Source: Opisthocomus hoazin (Eukaryota > Chordata > Aves > Opisthocomiformes > Opisthocomidae). Taken from it: a stretch of DNA of 64,000 bases. A program made the translations under genes and the position numbers. The stretch is taken from positions 8,844,417 through 8,908,416 of the forward strand of contig NC_134415.1 in the NCBI RefSeq assembly GCF_030867145.1. The letters run 5' to 3'. The notes below the pieces were generated by a model that saw nothing but the letters and a program-made list of their open reading frames with translations, did not search any database and was not told the origin of the DNA. Below, piece by piece: positions 1 to 15,200 of this stretch. Numbering within the stretch: the first letter of the stretch is position 1; every line of letters begins with the position of its first letter.

Positions 1-228
1 AGCACTCCCCATCACATTCTTCTCCTCCTTCTCTGAAGAAATTAGATCAATGGCAGTTTTCAGAACAGGTACAAACGGCACCGGATTTTCTGTGCCAAAA
101 CCTTTGCAGAGTAGCTTCAGGCTGAACAAAGCAGTCTGCCTGTTGATGGCTTGCTCCTCCTCTTCCTCTTTGCGTTTACGCTGCACAATAGCAATGAGCT
201 CAGGAACTAGCTCTAAGAGCTGCAGGAT
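1..228 (-). CDS. HEATR1: HEATR1 exon 35, partial at window edge, residues 1652-1727
   Basis: It encodes [20 protein letters not shown], an acidic EEEEE run, then [20 protein letters not shown] through NVMGSA at the window edge. Acceptor CTCTTAG. No donor is visible, so the exon may continue beyond position 1. Confidence 0.93.
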   Translation of the reverse strand, partial: MLQLLELVPELIAIVQRKRKEEEEEQAINRQTALFSLKLLCKGFGTENPVPFVPVLKTAIDLISSEKEEKNVMGSA

Positions 229-3200
229 CTAAGAGGACATGAGAACACAAACGTTACACACACAATCAGAAACTCGCAACCTGCAAGGTAACCATGGGCA
301 GGTAGCCTACATCTCACCACTTGAGAGCTGCCAGCCTGACTTGCCACCACTACTGGAAGTATTTATAGAGCAAACCACTTCCACATCACTCTCTCTGCAG
401 GTACTTCTGCTAAAGGAGCCAAGTTCAACCATGTCGCCTCACCTGCCTCTTTTGCCACTTTGTGCGCTGCTGCACCTTATTGTTCAAAAGGTCCATTGCC
501 TTACGTCTCACAGATGGCAGCTGGTTTGTCATTAGTCCCCCAATGACAGGGATGAAGGTTTCTGTTGGCAGTAAGGCATTGACCTACAAGAAAACACAAA
601 TAAAACAATACCATAAACACTTTTCCACGTGCGGTGACATCGCAGCCTCCAAATAAGACAGGCAAACTCTCTTCAACTTCCCAACGTGGGTTTCAGGGTC
701 AGAGAAGAGAGGACAGGCTTGAGGCAAGCAAAAGAACTAAGTAGGTTCCAGTTACAGTACTTAACGTATGTTCACTGGCTGCTGACCAGCCAATATCCAC
801 CAGCTCTGAGATTTTCTGAGCAATTCCTTTCGTCTACACTGGTGAGCTATCCTTTCTCACCCTAAAATACTTCTGGTGGTGCCCTGTGCATCTACATCAT
901 GAAAACTGGAATATGCTTCACAGGCAAAATAAAAAATCCACGCTGTGAAAAGACATCTGTTTCACAGCTTGCAACAAGATCGTCAATCCTATTCTACAAA
1001 TATACTTCTGATCAGAAAAAGATTACAAAGAAAAGCATAAGGATTTTTTTTCCATTTAAACTCCACGTAGAAATATACAGCAGTTCCATTTGCATTAGGT
1101 GAACCACTTTATGAGTTAACAGTGAGAAATGCTGCCAACAGCCATTCCTCTCCACCAGGCAGACAGTGAAATGACTGTGAAATGACAGCCAGTAGAATAC
1201 TAACTAGAGGAAATAAGCATTCCTGATTTTCTTTTTTTTCTGGTTGTCCTGTCTAAGCCGTTAGCTGTAGTTACTCAAGTTGTTAGATGAGCTTAAACAA
1301 TGATGCACCAGGTTGCAGACCATCCAATAAAAATTAGTACTAATCCAACAAGAAATCCTACAAAGGTTATAATCATATTAGTAATCAAAAGCACAAATGC
1401 CCCACTGCTAGCGTGAGGGCTAACGAGACATACATTATCCAGCATATCATAGGACTTGTTAAGCAGAACCCTCCAAAATTTGGCTGTTGGCTTGTCCACA
1501 TTTCCTTCCACTGAAGATGCCACAGTGTTTATATAGTGAAGAACTTCTTCTAATAGCCTAGATGGAAAGGAAGCATCTTTTAGTAAGTAACAAGGACACT
1601 AAAGAAGTTGACTTTATTACTGGAAAGCACAGAATTTCATAAAACAGCAACAATAAAGGAAAATGAAACACCTAATGGAGAGACTAGCAGATCACATCTA
1701 CATATCAACAAAAAGCTACGGCAATAAGGAAAACCCTGTGCACATTAAATAAGTCTACCTGTTACCCCCAAATTAGCATCTAGTCTAGACAACAGCAGGT
1801 CTACTTAAGAACTCTACTTTAAAACAAAAACCATCTGGGAAGATACAGATATTTTTAAATGAGCATTTAAGGAACACAGCATTTAAAATAAACCCTACAC
1901 CCTTATTCACTGAGAACAAACATAAAAGTTCAGCCTCTGCAAAAGAAACCCTCAATTTTGCATCACTGGCTGTTACAGCCCAATGACTACAACTGTGATC
2001 TGTGACTACTGGTAACTTGCTTACACCAATAGAGGGGCACCTGTGAATAACGGTTCTTTTTCCTGTGAATGAAGCAATATGTTTTGTTAAAAATCTGGAA
2101 TTCTTTTAGAGACTCCATCATCAACAGCATAATAGTTATGGCCAAGTATGTAAATAACCACTATCAGAAATACAGAAAGAGTGGGTATTGGATAAAGCAA
2201 CCTTTCAGAAATAAAAAACTCCACATTGTATTAAAAAAAAAAACAACCCCGAAACAAAACCCAAATAACTTGCATATAATAAATATTGCTTGTTGCTGAG
2301 GTCAACAGTAAAAGTATCCTTGGGGAAAAAAATATTCTAATGGGCCTACACTTAAAAAATATTCCCAGGTTGCAGTAAAAGCTAGAAATAGGAGGAGTGG
2401 AGCAGATTTAAAGCATACCTCTGTTCCAACTCCTGCAGCAGTTCTGTTTCTTCACATTCAACTATCTGGTTTGAAAAGGAAGAATGAAAATGCTAAGTGT
2501 GACACTTCATATCCCCTCACTAAGTTCATAGCCAAGAATACAGGAATTTGTTTGTTCTGAATGGAAAGCCCACTAACACGGTGATCCCGAGTTCCCCACA
2601 TCGCACTTACTCCTCATTCTAAAAGAAAACATGAGAGTCTTGGGCAATACAGTCAATATACAGTTAGGCAATGGCAATTACACCTCAGGCAATGCAGTAG
2701 CAAATACATTTCATTCTGGAGGATGACGTTCAGCTGAAACACTGGGAACTACTTCCAGCTAGAGCCACAGCCTAAAAGATTTCTAACATTTATTTTGTCT
2801 TTTCAGAGTTAATAGTATGAATCCCACGCCAAACCTGGAGTTACACAGACTATGAGTGAAATCCCAGACTCCACAGAGCCGGTGGGAATCCACTGGGACC
2901 AAAATTTCACCTTTGTTACCTATTCATCAATCACACAAAGTGAGTCTATCTGGAAAAGCCTTACTAAAAAATAATTAGCATTACCTAGAGGTTTCAAAAC
3001 TGTCAATAAAGCTGTCAGCAAGATACACTGGGCAGTGTATTCTTTCATCCCCTTTGAATATAAAGTTGTATCAAAAAGAAAATTACATCTCCCCTGTTAC
3101 AGTACAGCACAATTACTTAATGTGATCAGTTTAAGAGGAATCTGTCATTCTTACCTTTTTCACAAAACTCTGAGAGGACAAAAGTTGTGACATGAAGGAG

Positions 3201-6200
3201 ACTGACAAGAATTTGAAATGCCGAAGTTGTTTGTCTGAGTGAGACTCCACATTAAAGAGCTGCCCATCCTGATCTTTTAGCTTTGTCTTGCATGTTCTTG
3301 ACTTTTTTTGCCCAGGATCATCTGTTGAAAACGTTCACAAAACAAATTTGCAGCCAAGAGAAAGAGACATTTGCTTTCTGATTGCAGAAACAAAGTAAAA
3401 TTAGAGTCAGATGACCATCAAGGATAGTCAGGGTATGATCCAAAATCATGTCAAAGTTCCAAAAAAGATGCTCTGAAATACCACAGGAGAGAAATGTTTC
3501 ATTTCAACAGCATCAAAAAAAGCAGTGCCATTTCAATGCCATTTCATCTGCTCGTTTTTATGTGAAGAATCTTCTTTTTTCTTGGTGCTAAAGCTATGGA
3601 ACACTGGCTACAAACACGAGAGATGGCTGAGGCAGGACCACATACACTGTGCATCACAGATCTGGGAAAAGTGCTTTCAGTGTCGTTGCCTCGTCCTTCC
3701 TGGCTGAGCAAATGTACCCGGACAGCAAATGTGGCAAGTCCTAACTTAAACAGAAATAAGCAACCCTCACCCACCTTCCCCAATGCTCTTTGAAATAACA
3801 GTCTGGAAAAGTATTAAAACATATTGTTTAATTATTGCTCCACTATATTATAGTAGAAAGATACAAAACCTCAAAAAAACCCCAGAAATGACTGGTAGTC
3901 CCTGTGATCTTGTCTGCTATGAGTAACAGCTTTTTATTTCAACTAAATGATTTACTGTACCTTCAAAATGAGGACTACTGTTTGATTCTAAGTGCTCAAA
4001 TCAGACTTCAAAAGGATAGAAAAAAAAGTAATCACATATCTTAGCCATTTATTAAAAAAACAGTCATTAGAGTAATTCTGTATCCCTTAGTCTTCTGTCT
4101 ACAGGATCACAGAATCATGGAATGCTTTGGGTTGGAAGGGACCTTTAGATGCCATCCAGCCCAACCCCCCTGCAGTGAGCAGGGACATCTTCACCTGGGT
4201 CAGCTTGCTCAGAGCCCCGTCCAACCTGGCCTCCAATGTTTCCACAGATGGGGCATTCACCAGCTCTCTGGGCAACCTGGGCCAGGGTTTCACCACCCTC
4301 ATTGTCAAAAATTTCCTCCTTGTATCTAGTTTAAGTCTACCCTCTTTTAGTTTAGAGCCATTACCCCTTATCCCTTGTAATAGGAAGGTTTACATGCATC
4401 TGCTGGCTCTGTTTTGTGGTTACCTTCTTTGTTCTCTGGCAGCTCTGTCAAGTATTGGATTATTTTCATCATGCTCTTGAACTGAGAACGTACATTAAAT
4501 TCGCAACAGATGGAAATCCAAAATTCCGTGTCTGCTTCTAGAACAGCATCCTGTTTATGGTTGAGAAATTAAAAAAAAAAAATTTAAGAATTAAAAACAT
4601 ATTACTAATGATGATAAAAAGACTCAGAAAACTCCTCAGTGAGTTTGTGAAAATGCCATGGTGAGCTGGCTACTGCCAGGATTAACACCAAGGGTAACAG
4701 CAGGAAGCACTTGGAGATAACATCGTTCCAGAGGGTACAGAAAGAGATTAAATTGCTACAGCGAAGACTGTATCTTCTCACCAATCTTCCTTTGATAATT
4801 CTTTTAGTTTTCCCTGTAAATTACGCTTTCACCTAATCCGAGGGCCTGCCTACACGAGAACGTAATAGGGTTTATCTTGGTCTGTACAGGAAGACCAGTA
4901 CCATTCACTAACACAGTTAAAGGAAAAAACCTTAAAAATATCGAAGCACTTCATAATTTGATTGTCAGCTCTTCATGTCAAGGACTGCTGTACAACATGA
5001 CCTGACTTACTGTTCAGTCTCCAGGACAAAACAATATTGTACCTGCAAAACAAATCGCAGGCAACATCATCATCAGGTTCTGCTACAGCACAAGCTCAGA
5101 GCTCACCACTTATCTTAGCATAACCCAGGGGCTTATCTCGCACCCTCTTCAAGGCAAGGCCATGAACAGTAAGGGGGAGATCAGCTTCTCGAGGAAAAAG
5201 CTGACCCCACTCGTCTCCTAACCTTGTCTGTGCTTGATGTCGCCGTCACTGTTTTGGTCACGTACTGCTCAAACAGCAGCACCAGGAGAACCCAGAGGAA
5301 CTTATCTCCCCCCACGGTGGTGATCAGCTGGGCCAGGATAGGCAGGCGGCGGTGCTCCGGCACATGGGGCAAGGCATCCACAAACACACGGACGATCTTT
5401 ATCACCACCTCTTCCACGCTTCCCGAGGACTCTGACAAATCGCTGTCTTCAGCCTATGTACCAACAGGTCCAGCAGGTCAAACAGGTTATTGCAGATGGG
5501 TACAAGTTCTTTGGTGTAAATTCAGAAAATGAGAAAAAGCACTACGCGCCTGATGACAGCATTACCAAAATCACAATCTCGAGGAAAATATAAGTGCTCC
5601 AAAAGAAACAGTTTTCAATCACACAGTTCCTTTTCAGCGTTTAAGCAAGATATTTCAAATAAAATAAAATTAAAAAAAATAAAAAGAAAAAAACCCAAAG
5701 GAGAAAACCAGCTACTTGGCATCAGTTAAAACAAGCAAGATGCTTTCAAGGGAAAGCAGCGCCACGTCCTTCTGAAAACTTTGCCTGTAAGCCTGATAGT
5801 TCCAGTCTTGGATTCAAGGGCCTTGTAAAAATAATACAAGTAGGCTACATGATCTCAGGTAAGTAACATTAGGCTCTCCTTACATGCAATAATTGTGTGT
5901 GCCATAAAAGTATTGTCACAAGAAACTTGTGATGGCTGCTATGAAAGGTTTAAAAAAAAAAAAAAAAAGACTGGAACTTGGTCTAACAGGGAGCTGCAAA
6001 ATATGTACACATATTATTAAAAAATACATCAGGAAATCCCCAAACCTTCCAGCCATTATTAGAATAATTTTTTTTTTTAATTTTTTTTACATAGAAATTT
6101 ATATGTCATTTTTCATGTTTAAATCTATGGATGACTCTAGAATTAAGATCTATTAGGTGCAAGTGAAATCTGACTGAAGGAAAAATAACCCATTTGAAAA

Positions 6201-9200
6201 ACAATGATGTATTTTTGTTTTGATTTATAATAATTTATTTAATATGTCCAGACCAAAACAAGAAATCCCACACAAACACAAGCTGGATAAATAAAAGTGT
6301 TTATCAAATATTTTACCCTTCCACTTCCTTCAGACCATGACTACGACTGATATGATCATGACATATTATTATAGGACTAATACCTTCTTCTGATTTCCAA
6401 AGGTTCTTCTACTGAATTTCCCGCTATTTTTAGGATGAAAGACTTGAACTTATAAGTATGTTTGGGGTTCTCTTTAGGGACAGTTGTGAATTGTTTTGGC
6501 TAAACCATTTATAAAGTGCAGGAGCTCGTAAGACTAAGAAGAAGCAGTAGTCTGACGAAATCAGAGTTGGTCAGATGAGGAGTAGCGTGTTAATATAGTT
6601 ATTACATATAATTTAATATCTATCTAAAAATAACCCTAGAATAGGCTACAACTCATTACATATTCTAAACCGTTTACTTAACTGGTAATCTGATTGGTGA
6701 CTTTTTTCTACTCCTTTCCATTAAGTAGACAAATTTACCTGTATAAGAGCAGGAATCACCATCTGCACTGTCTTATTAATCACTTGGAATGTGTAAGTAT
6801 CATCCAGACGCAAGACGTTTGCTCCCATGAATGTAAAAATGGGCATAATGTTGTGGAGAACTTTATCCTGGAAAAGAAGACAGATGAGTCTGCTTTTTGA
6901 ACTGGGTTGCTCTACATATTATACCTGAAGGTATTTCTCCTTCCCACAAATGCCTCTAGATTCCTGCAAAAGACAATCAGAATCACAGGTATCTACCCAA
7001 ATCTCCACGAACTAATTTTAAATGTATAGTGTCTCCTAAAGCTACTTACTATGCAACTGTTAAGAGAAACCAAGATACACTTCTAAGCAAGTAATTAAAG
7101 AGTGGAAATTGAGAGTTCAGTCTGATGAAGTACCTTGTACTCTTCAACTCCGTGCCATGGCAGCATGACAAGCAAACTCAGCCATGGGGAGATTTGCAGA
7201 AGCATAAATATGAGTGTGGCCCGTAGATTCCAGCGACTGTCAGTACCTTTCCCACCCACCCTTCTTATATTTGTAAAGCATCTACAATATCCACTGTTAT
7301 ACAATGGGAAGCAATCACGCACATTTAAATTTTTGGCCCTTTTTTGGGCGAGATCATTACCATGGTCACTGATTTTAAGAGGGCTGGTTTAGATGTGTCA
7401 GGGAGCTCAGGAGTTAGTTTCCTAGTTTGCCAGAACTTAGAACAAGAAGTTATGGGTACATTTCTCATTCAGTTTTAGTGAACTGAAGGAGTGTTTTAGA
7501 TTTAAAAAGATAGATGAGACTCATACAAAGTATTTCCTTGTATTTTGACCTTGAAAATCTTGTAAGGGCCAATATTAGTATACAATAAAAGCTCAGTTCT
7601 ATAGCATATAATGGCACTAAGATGGTGACAAAGATAACCTCAACAATAAAAAAGCCAAACCCTCCACAAGTTTGTCAAAAACATTCCAGTTTTGCCTTTT
7701 GGAAAACACGTTAGCTTTCCAAATGTGTGGAGAAAACACCGAGGTAAAGTTGCAAACTGAGTTTGGTACATCTGGATATATTCTGCTGCTTTTACAGCTT
7801 CCAAGCAAAAGAATCTTACTTAGAAGAGTGAGTGTACGCTCAAATGTCAATCCATAGCAGAAAAGACCTGTTTCTCAGTCAATTAAACTCAGACCAACCT
7901 GGTTTTTTTTAATCAACTACATTTCTCAGTGTTGTACAAGAGAGGAGCTTGTAAGCATACATGTGCTATTGGACTAGATGTTTTCTCTCTTGTATAGAAA
8001 AAAGCAGGGGAAAGAAGAAACAATGCACCAGAGCTCTGACCACACCGGGAAGGTGAAGCATTTTCCATTCCTAATGCGCTTCACTGCAAGTCACAAATGA
8101 CTAGCGACCACAGCATCAAGACAGAGGTTTGTTTTCAAGCAAAATGGAACAGAAAGCCCTAAAAGAGCAGGGAATCTGGAAATTTTGCCTCTTGCTCCTT
8201 TCGGAAAGTTTCTCTCCATAGAACAGCTGTATAGGTTCTTCACTCTTCCCAATATTTGGAATCTGAAGAGAAAAGCCGACACATAAATTTCAGGCACTAC
8301 TTACAGGAAACATGCCAGCAACAGCACCGAGGAGCAGCAGTGCATGGTGGTGTGTCTGGGGCATTTTAGATACCCTGATGCACTGAACTATCAGTTCCAC
8401 ATTGAATTTTTCTTTGTCAAGGATATCTGCAAGTAAAAAATCCTCGCTGATTAACACTTTAATGGTCAATGATGTAGGAATGAAAACAGTACACTCGAGC
8501 AATGGTTTCAATTTGCAGACCATACCGAAGGGATCTACAAAAAATGATTAAGGAGACAAACTTGCATACCCTATAAAGGAGTATCCTCAATGATACAGCA
8601 CAGACTCAGAGAAGAAAAAAGTCAGAGAACACTGTTTTAATGCTGTACTCATGAGAGAAGTTCCAAGAAATGAGTCTGGCAGTTTTTACCTGCTGGGATC
8701 TTGCTACCATCTGAAGACAATTTCTGACAGATGCTTAGCAAGCAGCTGAGAATTAGCTGCTTTGTATATTCCATATTTTCTTCTTCTGATGCCATAGGTT
8801 CCAGACACCTATACATTCAGGAAAACATATGGGAGTTGAAAAAGGAGACAGAAAAATAAGTGACAAAACTAAACTGCATATTAAGATACAAGTAAGAAAC
8901 TGCAGTGTGCATTCTACAGAAGTTCTAAATTGATGTTTCTAAACAGTGTTTGCAAAAAGTGTCTTTTTTTTCGTTTGTTTTCAGATACATAAACTGGCCT
9001 AAGAAAAGACAATTATCAAAGCACTGTCAGGAGTATAAGATGGTTACCTGAAATATGATTGCCAGTCTACGTAAAGGCAAGTCGTAAGGAAAAAAAAGAC
9101 AAATACCCAATCTATCCGTAACCTTTCCTAAGCACCTGGAGATAGGGCTGGCAGGAAAAGCAGTCGTTTTCTTAGGCTGCACTGGATGAAGGCTGTTTCA

Positions 9201-12200
9201 CAATGTTTTGGGAGGAATTTTAAAGCTTAGAGTATTATTATAATAGCTCTGCAAAAGACATAAGTCCTGTCAATTGTGCCAGTTTTAGCACAAGGTGTCA
9301 TCCTTCTTAGCAATCCCAAGCCCTCCACCTCAGAAGCAAAGTCTTAGGTAAGAAGCTGTACATCAAGTCACCATCTTAAAAAGCCCATCACATTGTTTAT
9401 AGGGGAAAAAAACTCTGAACAATTTCCCACTCCCTTCATCTGATCTACCTGAAAGAAGTTCAGGTAAAAAAGGCAAGCTAACCTACAATGTTACATGGTA
9501 ACAAAGCAGAGAGAAAGCAGCCCGTATTTTAACACTTTACAGCGTCTGCTGAAGAAGAGAAAGCTCAAGGACTCCCGGGTTATGGGGGCTCGATTACCGG
9601 CTCAGCAGGTTAAAAAGCGCAGGTACCAATGCCTGCGGACGTCTAAGCTTCTTCTTATGCTGCAGTAATTCCAGAATAAGCATAACCCTTTGCCAGCTGA
9701 ATTGGTTTGTTTCTGGTGCCATTTCCGCATCTTGAGGCTTTCTACAAAGACAAGACCAACAATCAGGATACACATCCGTAATAGTGCAGTGTTTCGGGGA
9801 ACAAACACAGGCAAAAGGAAAAAAATACAACTTCTTTTTCCACATAGTAATATCCTTTACTGCTTCTGCTGGCAGAGGTGGCAATGTGCGGGCTTTTGCT
9901 AGAAGCACCAACACATTTTAAACAATCAAGAGAAAATCCAGCCCAAACTTGAAAAAGCAAACAAGTACAGCATGCCTTCTGCGTATACAAAAAGTCTACA
10001 CAATGAAGCAGACTTCTGTGCAAAAAAAATGAACTCTATTACAAATAATAGCTCAAATGCTGACCTGCTTGCAGCCCAGGGAATTTGCACCTTTGGAACC
10101 ACTCCACTGACTCTGCAGGCAATGGGGGTGTGCCTGAGGGTGCGTGTTTATAAACTCTGACAGACAGAGTTTACGGACGGATCAACCTCATGGGTGATGA
10201 TTGTTAAAAAAGGTCAAATGAAGGAAAATAAGAACACAAGAACAGCTATTCTAAGTCAAACCAAGAAAACCAATTCAATAACCCATTTCAACAGCTGACA
10301 GCTGATGCTTAAAGAAGAGAATAAGTACAGTGGACAAAACACCTCCTCCCTTATGAGAATAGAGAGAAGAAACACGATGAAGCAATCTAAAAATTCATAA
10401 TATTAACATTTTAACTGAAAGAAAATACTGTTTTTTCAGTCTACTAACAGGAATATTTTGATGAGCATCTGTAGACTTCAGCCATGTGTATGTAATCTGT
10501 CCATACTTCTTTATTACTAGCCAAGTTTACTACCTACAAAAATGAATCTTGTTCAACTGTGTCAAGCCAGACTCTATAAGAGCAAATATTAATATTAAAA
10601 CTACTGGATTTTTTTTTTCTTTTTTTTAATTTTTGACTATAGTTCCATCCGTTTGCAAACAGCAACCTGAGTTTGTTTTCTCTTGCCAAAAGTAGCTCAG
10701 AGTTATTTTACCGTGCATGGGAAAAGAAGAAATAGATGCTTATGCTTTCAATACAAACTATGCGATGTAGTAAAACAAGTGGCGTTTTCAAACTGTACCA
10801 GTATCGTTTTGGGGTTTCTAGTTATTTTACCTCTGTTGCTGCATTTTCTGCCTTCTAGTTTGCTGAACAGTGGCCAGACTTTTGGTTTTCTCAGGAGGCT
10901 CCAGTTCTCTGACAATCTGCTCAGCACACACTGAAATCTGACACAAAGAACAATAATGCAAGCACCCATGAACAACATGCCCTATCACACATCTATGCCC
11001 CCTCCTTTGTTTTAAAACACGCCCCTTCCATGCACATAGGGGTATATAATCCACATATCAAGACGTATCTCAGAAAATTAATATCAGTGCAGCAGAAAGA
11101 AGTGACTTCTGCTGAATTCATTCACGCAGTACAGTGAATGACTGATGCACGGCTTTTAAAGCAATACCTCTAAAAGCAGTCATTTAACAAACTTTTCATG
11201 CTATTTACACAACTGTATTATGTAACAAATCATTTCTGATTCCTTTCATGCTACGACTGATGCAAACAATGAGTGTTACTGAATGTAGCAGCATAGAGCC
11301 ACTGCAACAGGTCTGAAGGTTTCTGTGTTCTGGAGTTTCCCACTTACCCCTTTAAACACACTGCTAATAGCCTGGGCGCAAAGCGGGTTCTTACAGTTTA
11401 ACAGTAAGTCAAACAATACTTTTAATAGCTTCTGTTGCACCATCCCACCCGACACAGCTGCAAAGAACGGTTTAGTGATCTACAAAAGGGAATAAAAAAA
11501 GGATGCAGAGAGGTTTACTGTAAGAGGGTAACGAAATCACAAGCTATGGAACTTAGGTATGTTAGATTATGTATGACACACCCAATCACACACACTTGTT
11601 AGAAGGAACATATATCATAAACATTTACATATTAACTACATATTTGTATACATCCAGGAATCCTGAGATGCAAAGCACATACTCTGAAACATTCGTCAGA
11701 CATACTGGTTCCTGAAATTTTTCACACACATTGCCTGGTGGGGGGAACAAAGCTGCTGTTGCCAGCCTTTGGTGAGTATATGCTAATACCTGCCTACGAG
11801 AAGTCCTGAATTTGTAGCCTCCTTCAAATTAGACTATTTCTCACCTACTGTATTTTCTTGACAATTTTTTCCTCAGAAGAAAAACATGAAGTAAAGCTCC
11901 AGCCTGACAAAAACTAAGGACTGTGGAACAGTAGCGTCTGCAGGCAACGATACAGGTATTTGCCTGCATGCAAATACAATGACATTTCTATTCCACACTT
12001 GTCAAAACGCAAAAATAAAGCCAGCAGCAATTTCTCCTTCTGGTAAGTCAAGAGAGAAAGTTCTGCAGCCTGTTTAGATGTTTCAAAGACATTGTGGAGA
12101 CCTTGTAAGCTTGTACTAAAAGAAAGACGGGTCAAAAGCTATGGAATCATTAACACAGGAAGAGTCCTTGTAAAACCAATCCTAAACACTGCTCTTTGCT

Positions 12201-15200
12201 TTAAGCAGAAATTAAACATCTTTCAAAAAGCCATACCTGCCCAAGTGCTGTGATCTGAAAAGGTGGAATTTCTTCATAGATTTTCTTGGCGGCATGCAGA
12301 CTTTTGATAAATAAATCCAGACTCTGCTGATTCTTGCACAAGAGAGCTGCTGAATATTCATTAAACTTTCCAAGGAAGAAATGCAGGAGAACAACTTCAT
12401 CTTTCAGCATGGCCTCGGGTTTCTTAAAGACCTTCTCTAGCAACCGGTCTAGTGCAGGCAAGAGGTGAGAGAGAATCATCTGCAAACAGAGGAAATTCAT
12501 AAGAGAAGTTTTCATCCATCCTCACCGTAACAACCTTCCAATAGCACAGCTTCATTTTACTGCAACATCCCCTCTCTGGTAACACACTGCATATAGTATT
12601 TCATGCAACAGCTATTCAAGAGGAAAAATACAAGAATTCTTGTGAGATTACCACAAGTACATATTCATCTGCTACTTTGCTATTCTCCTTTGCAGAGCAG
12701 TATTTCATATTTTTAAAGTACAGAAACAAGGCAATTTTTTTCATCGATTTATGACTGCTGTCTCCTACAAAACCCAAATGTGGGGCACGAATGCTCATCC
12801 TCTATCCAGTTCACAGTCCTTTCAAGGCACATACAACTGAACAGAGCATAAAAATTCATAATCTCATCTGTTTCTTTGAGCATTGAACTCACGTATTTTC
12901 CAGCGCTGAAACAGAAGAATTCTCAATATACTAGATAAGAAGTTAATACGTACAAATAAAATTGATAGTACTACCTACCTATTATGTTACAATTCTGTAC
13001 AGAAATCTCTATATTCACTGATATCTAACCAAGGCAATAAATTTCCTATGGAAGATCTTCTGAAACTGTCTTTTTCAGTAACATCAAGGGAATTTCCTTA
13101 ACAACTCCAGTGCAAACTTGTGCAGCCCTTACATTCCTGGATGGAGCATGCAATATTTTGTGTTTCACTAAATCATCCTTTGCAGCACTACTGCCTGTTA
13201 TTAGAGGTATCAACTTACTGCCAATAGTCTCATACATTATGAAGTTATGTAACAGCATTATTTTTATGTGAAAACTGATTTCAGCATTTCAGTCAAGTGC
13301 AGAACCCATAAAACAGCTAGAACAGCTTCACTTACCTCACCATGGACTCGATGAAGAATTTTCATTAAGTTTCTTGCAATATATGATGGGAAAATAGGGT
13401 TCTGTACACAATCCAGTATGCTTTCCAAAGCTTCTGACAACTTTTTCTTCTGGAATTTCTGTTTTGTTTGTGTCTCAAGCTCCTCAAATAGAGTTTCCAT
13501 TATCTAGTTAATAAACAAAGTGAAAAGTAAGTTCTTACCCTGCAATAATAATGCCTTCAACCAACATTTATTGGATGCTTGTGTAATAATGCAATCTAGA
13601 TACAAACAGAATTCTTCACCTGTAAATAAATCACAAGTTAAAACTTCTTATTTGACTGGCATTCTCAATTCTCTGTGTGTAAGAAATCACATGAATGTTT
13701 TTATAGTCCTTCAAAAAAAAAAAAAAAAAAAGTCTGCTATAGTATACAAAGACAATGAACTTTCCCAGTTGACTTCGTCTGGAAAAGATGGAAGCTCACA
13801 GCAGCGGCAAAACTTGTATTAATGCACACCTTAACAAAAATACCTGTGTTATGTACGCAGGGTCAGATATGATCTCTTCTGTCTTCTGCTGCAAATGCTG
13901 AAGAACAGGATGAAACAGAGACTCCTTTATCCCTCTCAAGGAGTGGAGACAGTTGAGAGCTGCCCTTCGAACTTCACTCACAGGACTACCCAAGTTAATT
14001 AGCAAAGATATCATCACTGCAAAAAGAATGAGGGAAGGAAGGAGGAAAAGACAACAGAACAAAGCGAGTGGTCAGAATTTTATCGTATCTGTCTCTGAAG
14101 AGACATCGACATTACTTTGGAGTTAAAAAGTCATCTCTTTTCACTACAAAGCTCTAGACGACACAAACCCAACCCAAATCTCACAGATCCATGGCTCTGA
14201 ACTTCTTCATCACAGTCCTTATATTCATGTTTAAGCTCGGAAAGTTCATATATTGCTACTCACTGCCACATCCTCATACCGCACAGAAAGAAAGGTGCTC
14301 TGACTGACTTCTTCAGCACAGCGGAGTGTTTCTTTAACACTTTTGAGATTAAAAAAAAGTGGTTTCACCTACTTCCAACCTTGGGCTAATAACTGCAGCA
14401 GTCAATCAGCAAGAAAGCTGCCTCAGCCCAGTGCAGCTGAACATAAATGACTACGAGAATCCTTCATGGTATAAAATGTAGTGAAATTGCATAACATTGA
14501 AACCCACTGTGATTAAATCTTAAGATGAGAGATACATAGTGTTATACTTTACCTGGAGATGATGGCGACAGCAGCTGTTTCTTTTTTTGGTGTGTCTGTG
14601 ATTCAAGCAGTGCATAGCCAATATATAAAGCCTGAGTCTGTAGCATTGCACTGACTTCATAGTTCAGATGATTTGAAAGGTTATAACTGTGAGTCCATAA
14701 AATTGAAAGGAATTTGAAGAGAATCTCTGAATCTTTTAGATGTACCTTGTATTTAACAAAAAAAGAAAGAAAAAAAAAATAGAAAAGTACCTGTTTAATA
14801 ACTTTATTTGGCAAACTACTACTCACAACAACTGATAAACCACCCAAATCAAAGGAGTACGCAGAAAGAGAACTAAGGACTCAGAATCTTTTGTGAAGAG
14901 AAAGCTATCAAATAGATGCTTTTGGGTAAAATGTACTTACAAGTGTATAAAAGTCCACATGTTGCTTAACAGCTGGCTTATTCAGTTTAACAGTTAACCT
15001 GTAGTCTATAGGTACGTAAATACAATGTTTTTTTTCTTATCGTAACAGACTGAAAACACATCCATATGAACTTTCGTATAGTGTGTCAACTGCGCAAGAA
15101 AATTGTTATATGCAAAATAAAGCAAAATAAAAAAATTCTGTCTCCTGTTTTGTGCAGCAGTAATCTTCATATTAAAAGTGCTCTAAGTAATCCCTGACTT

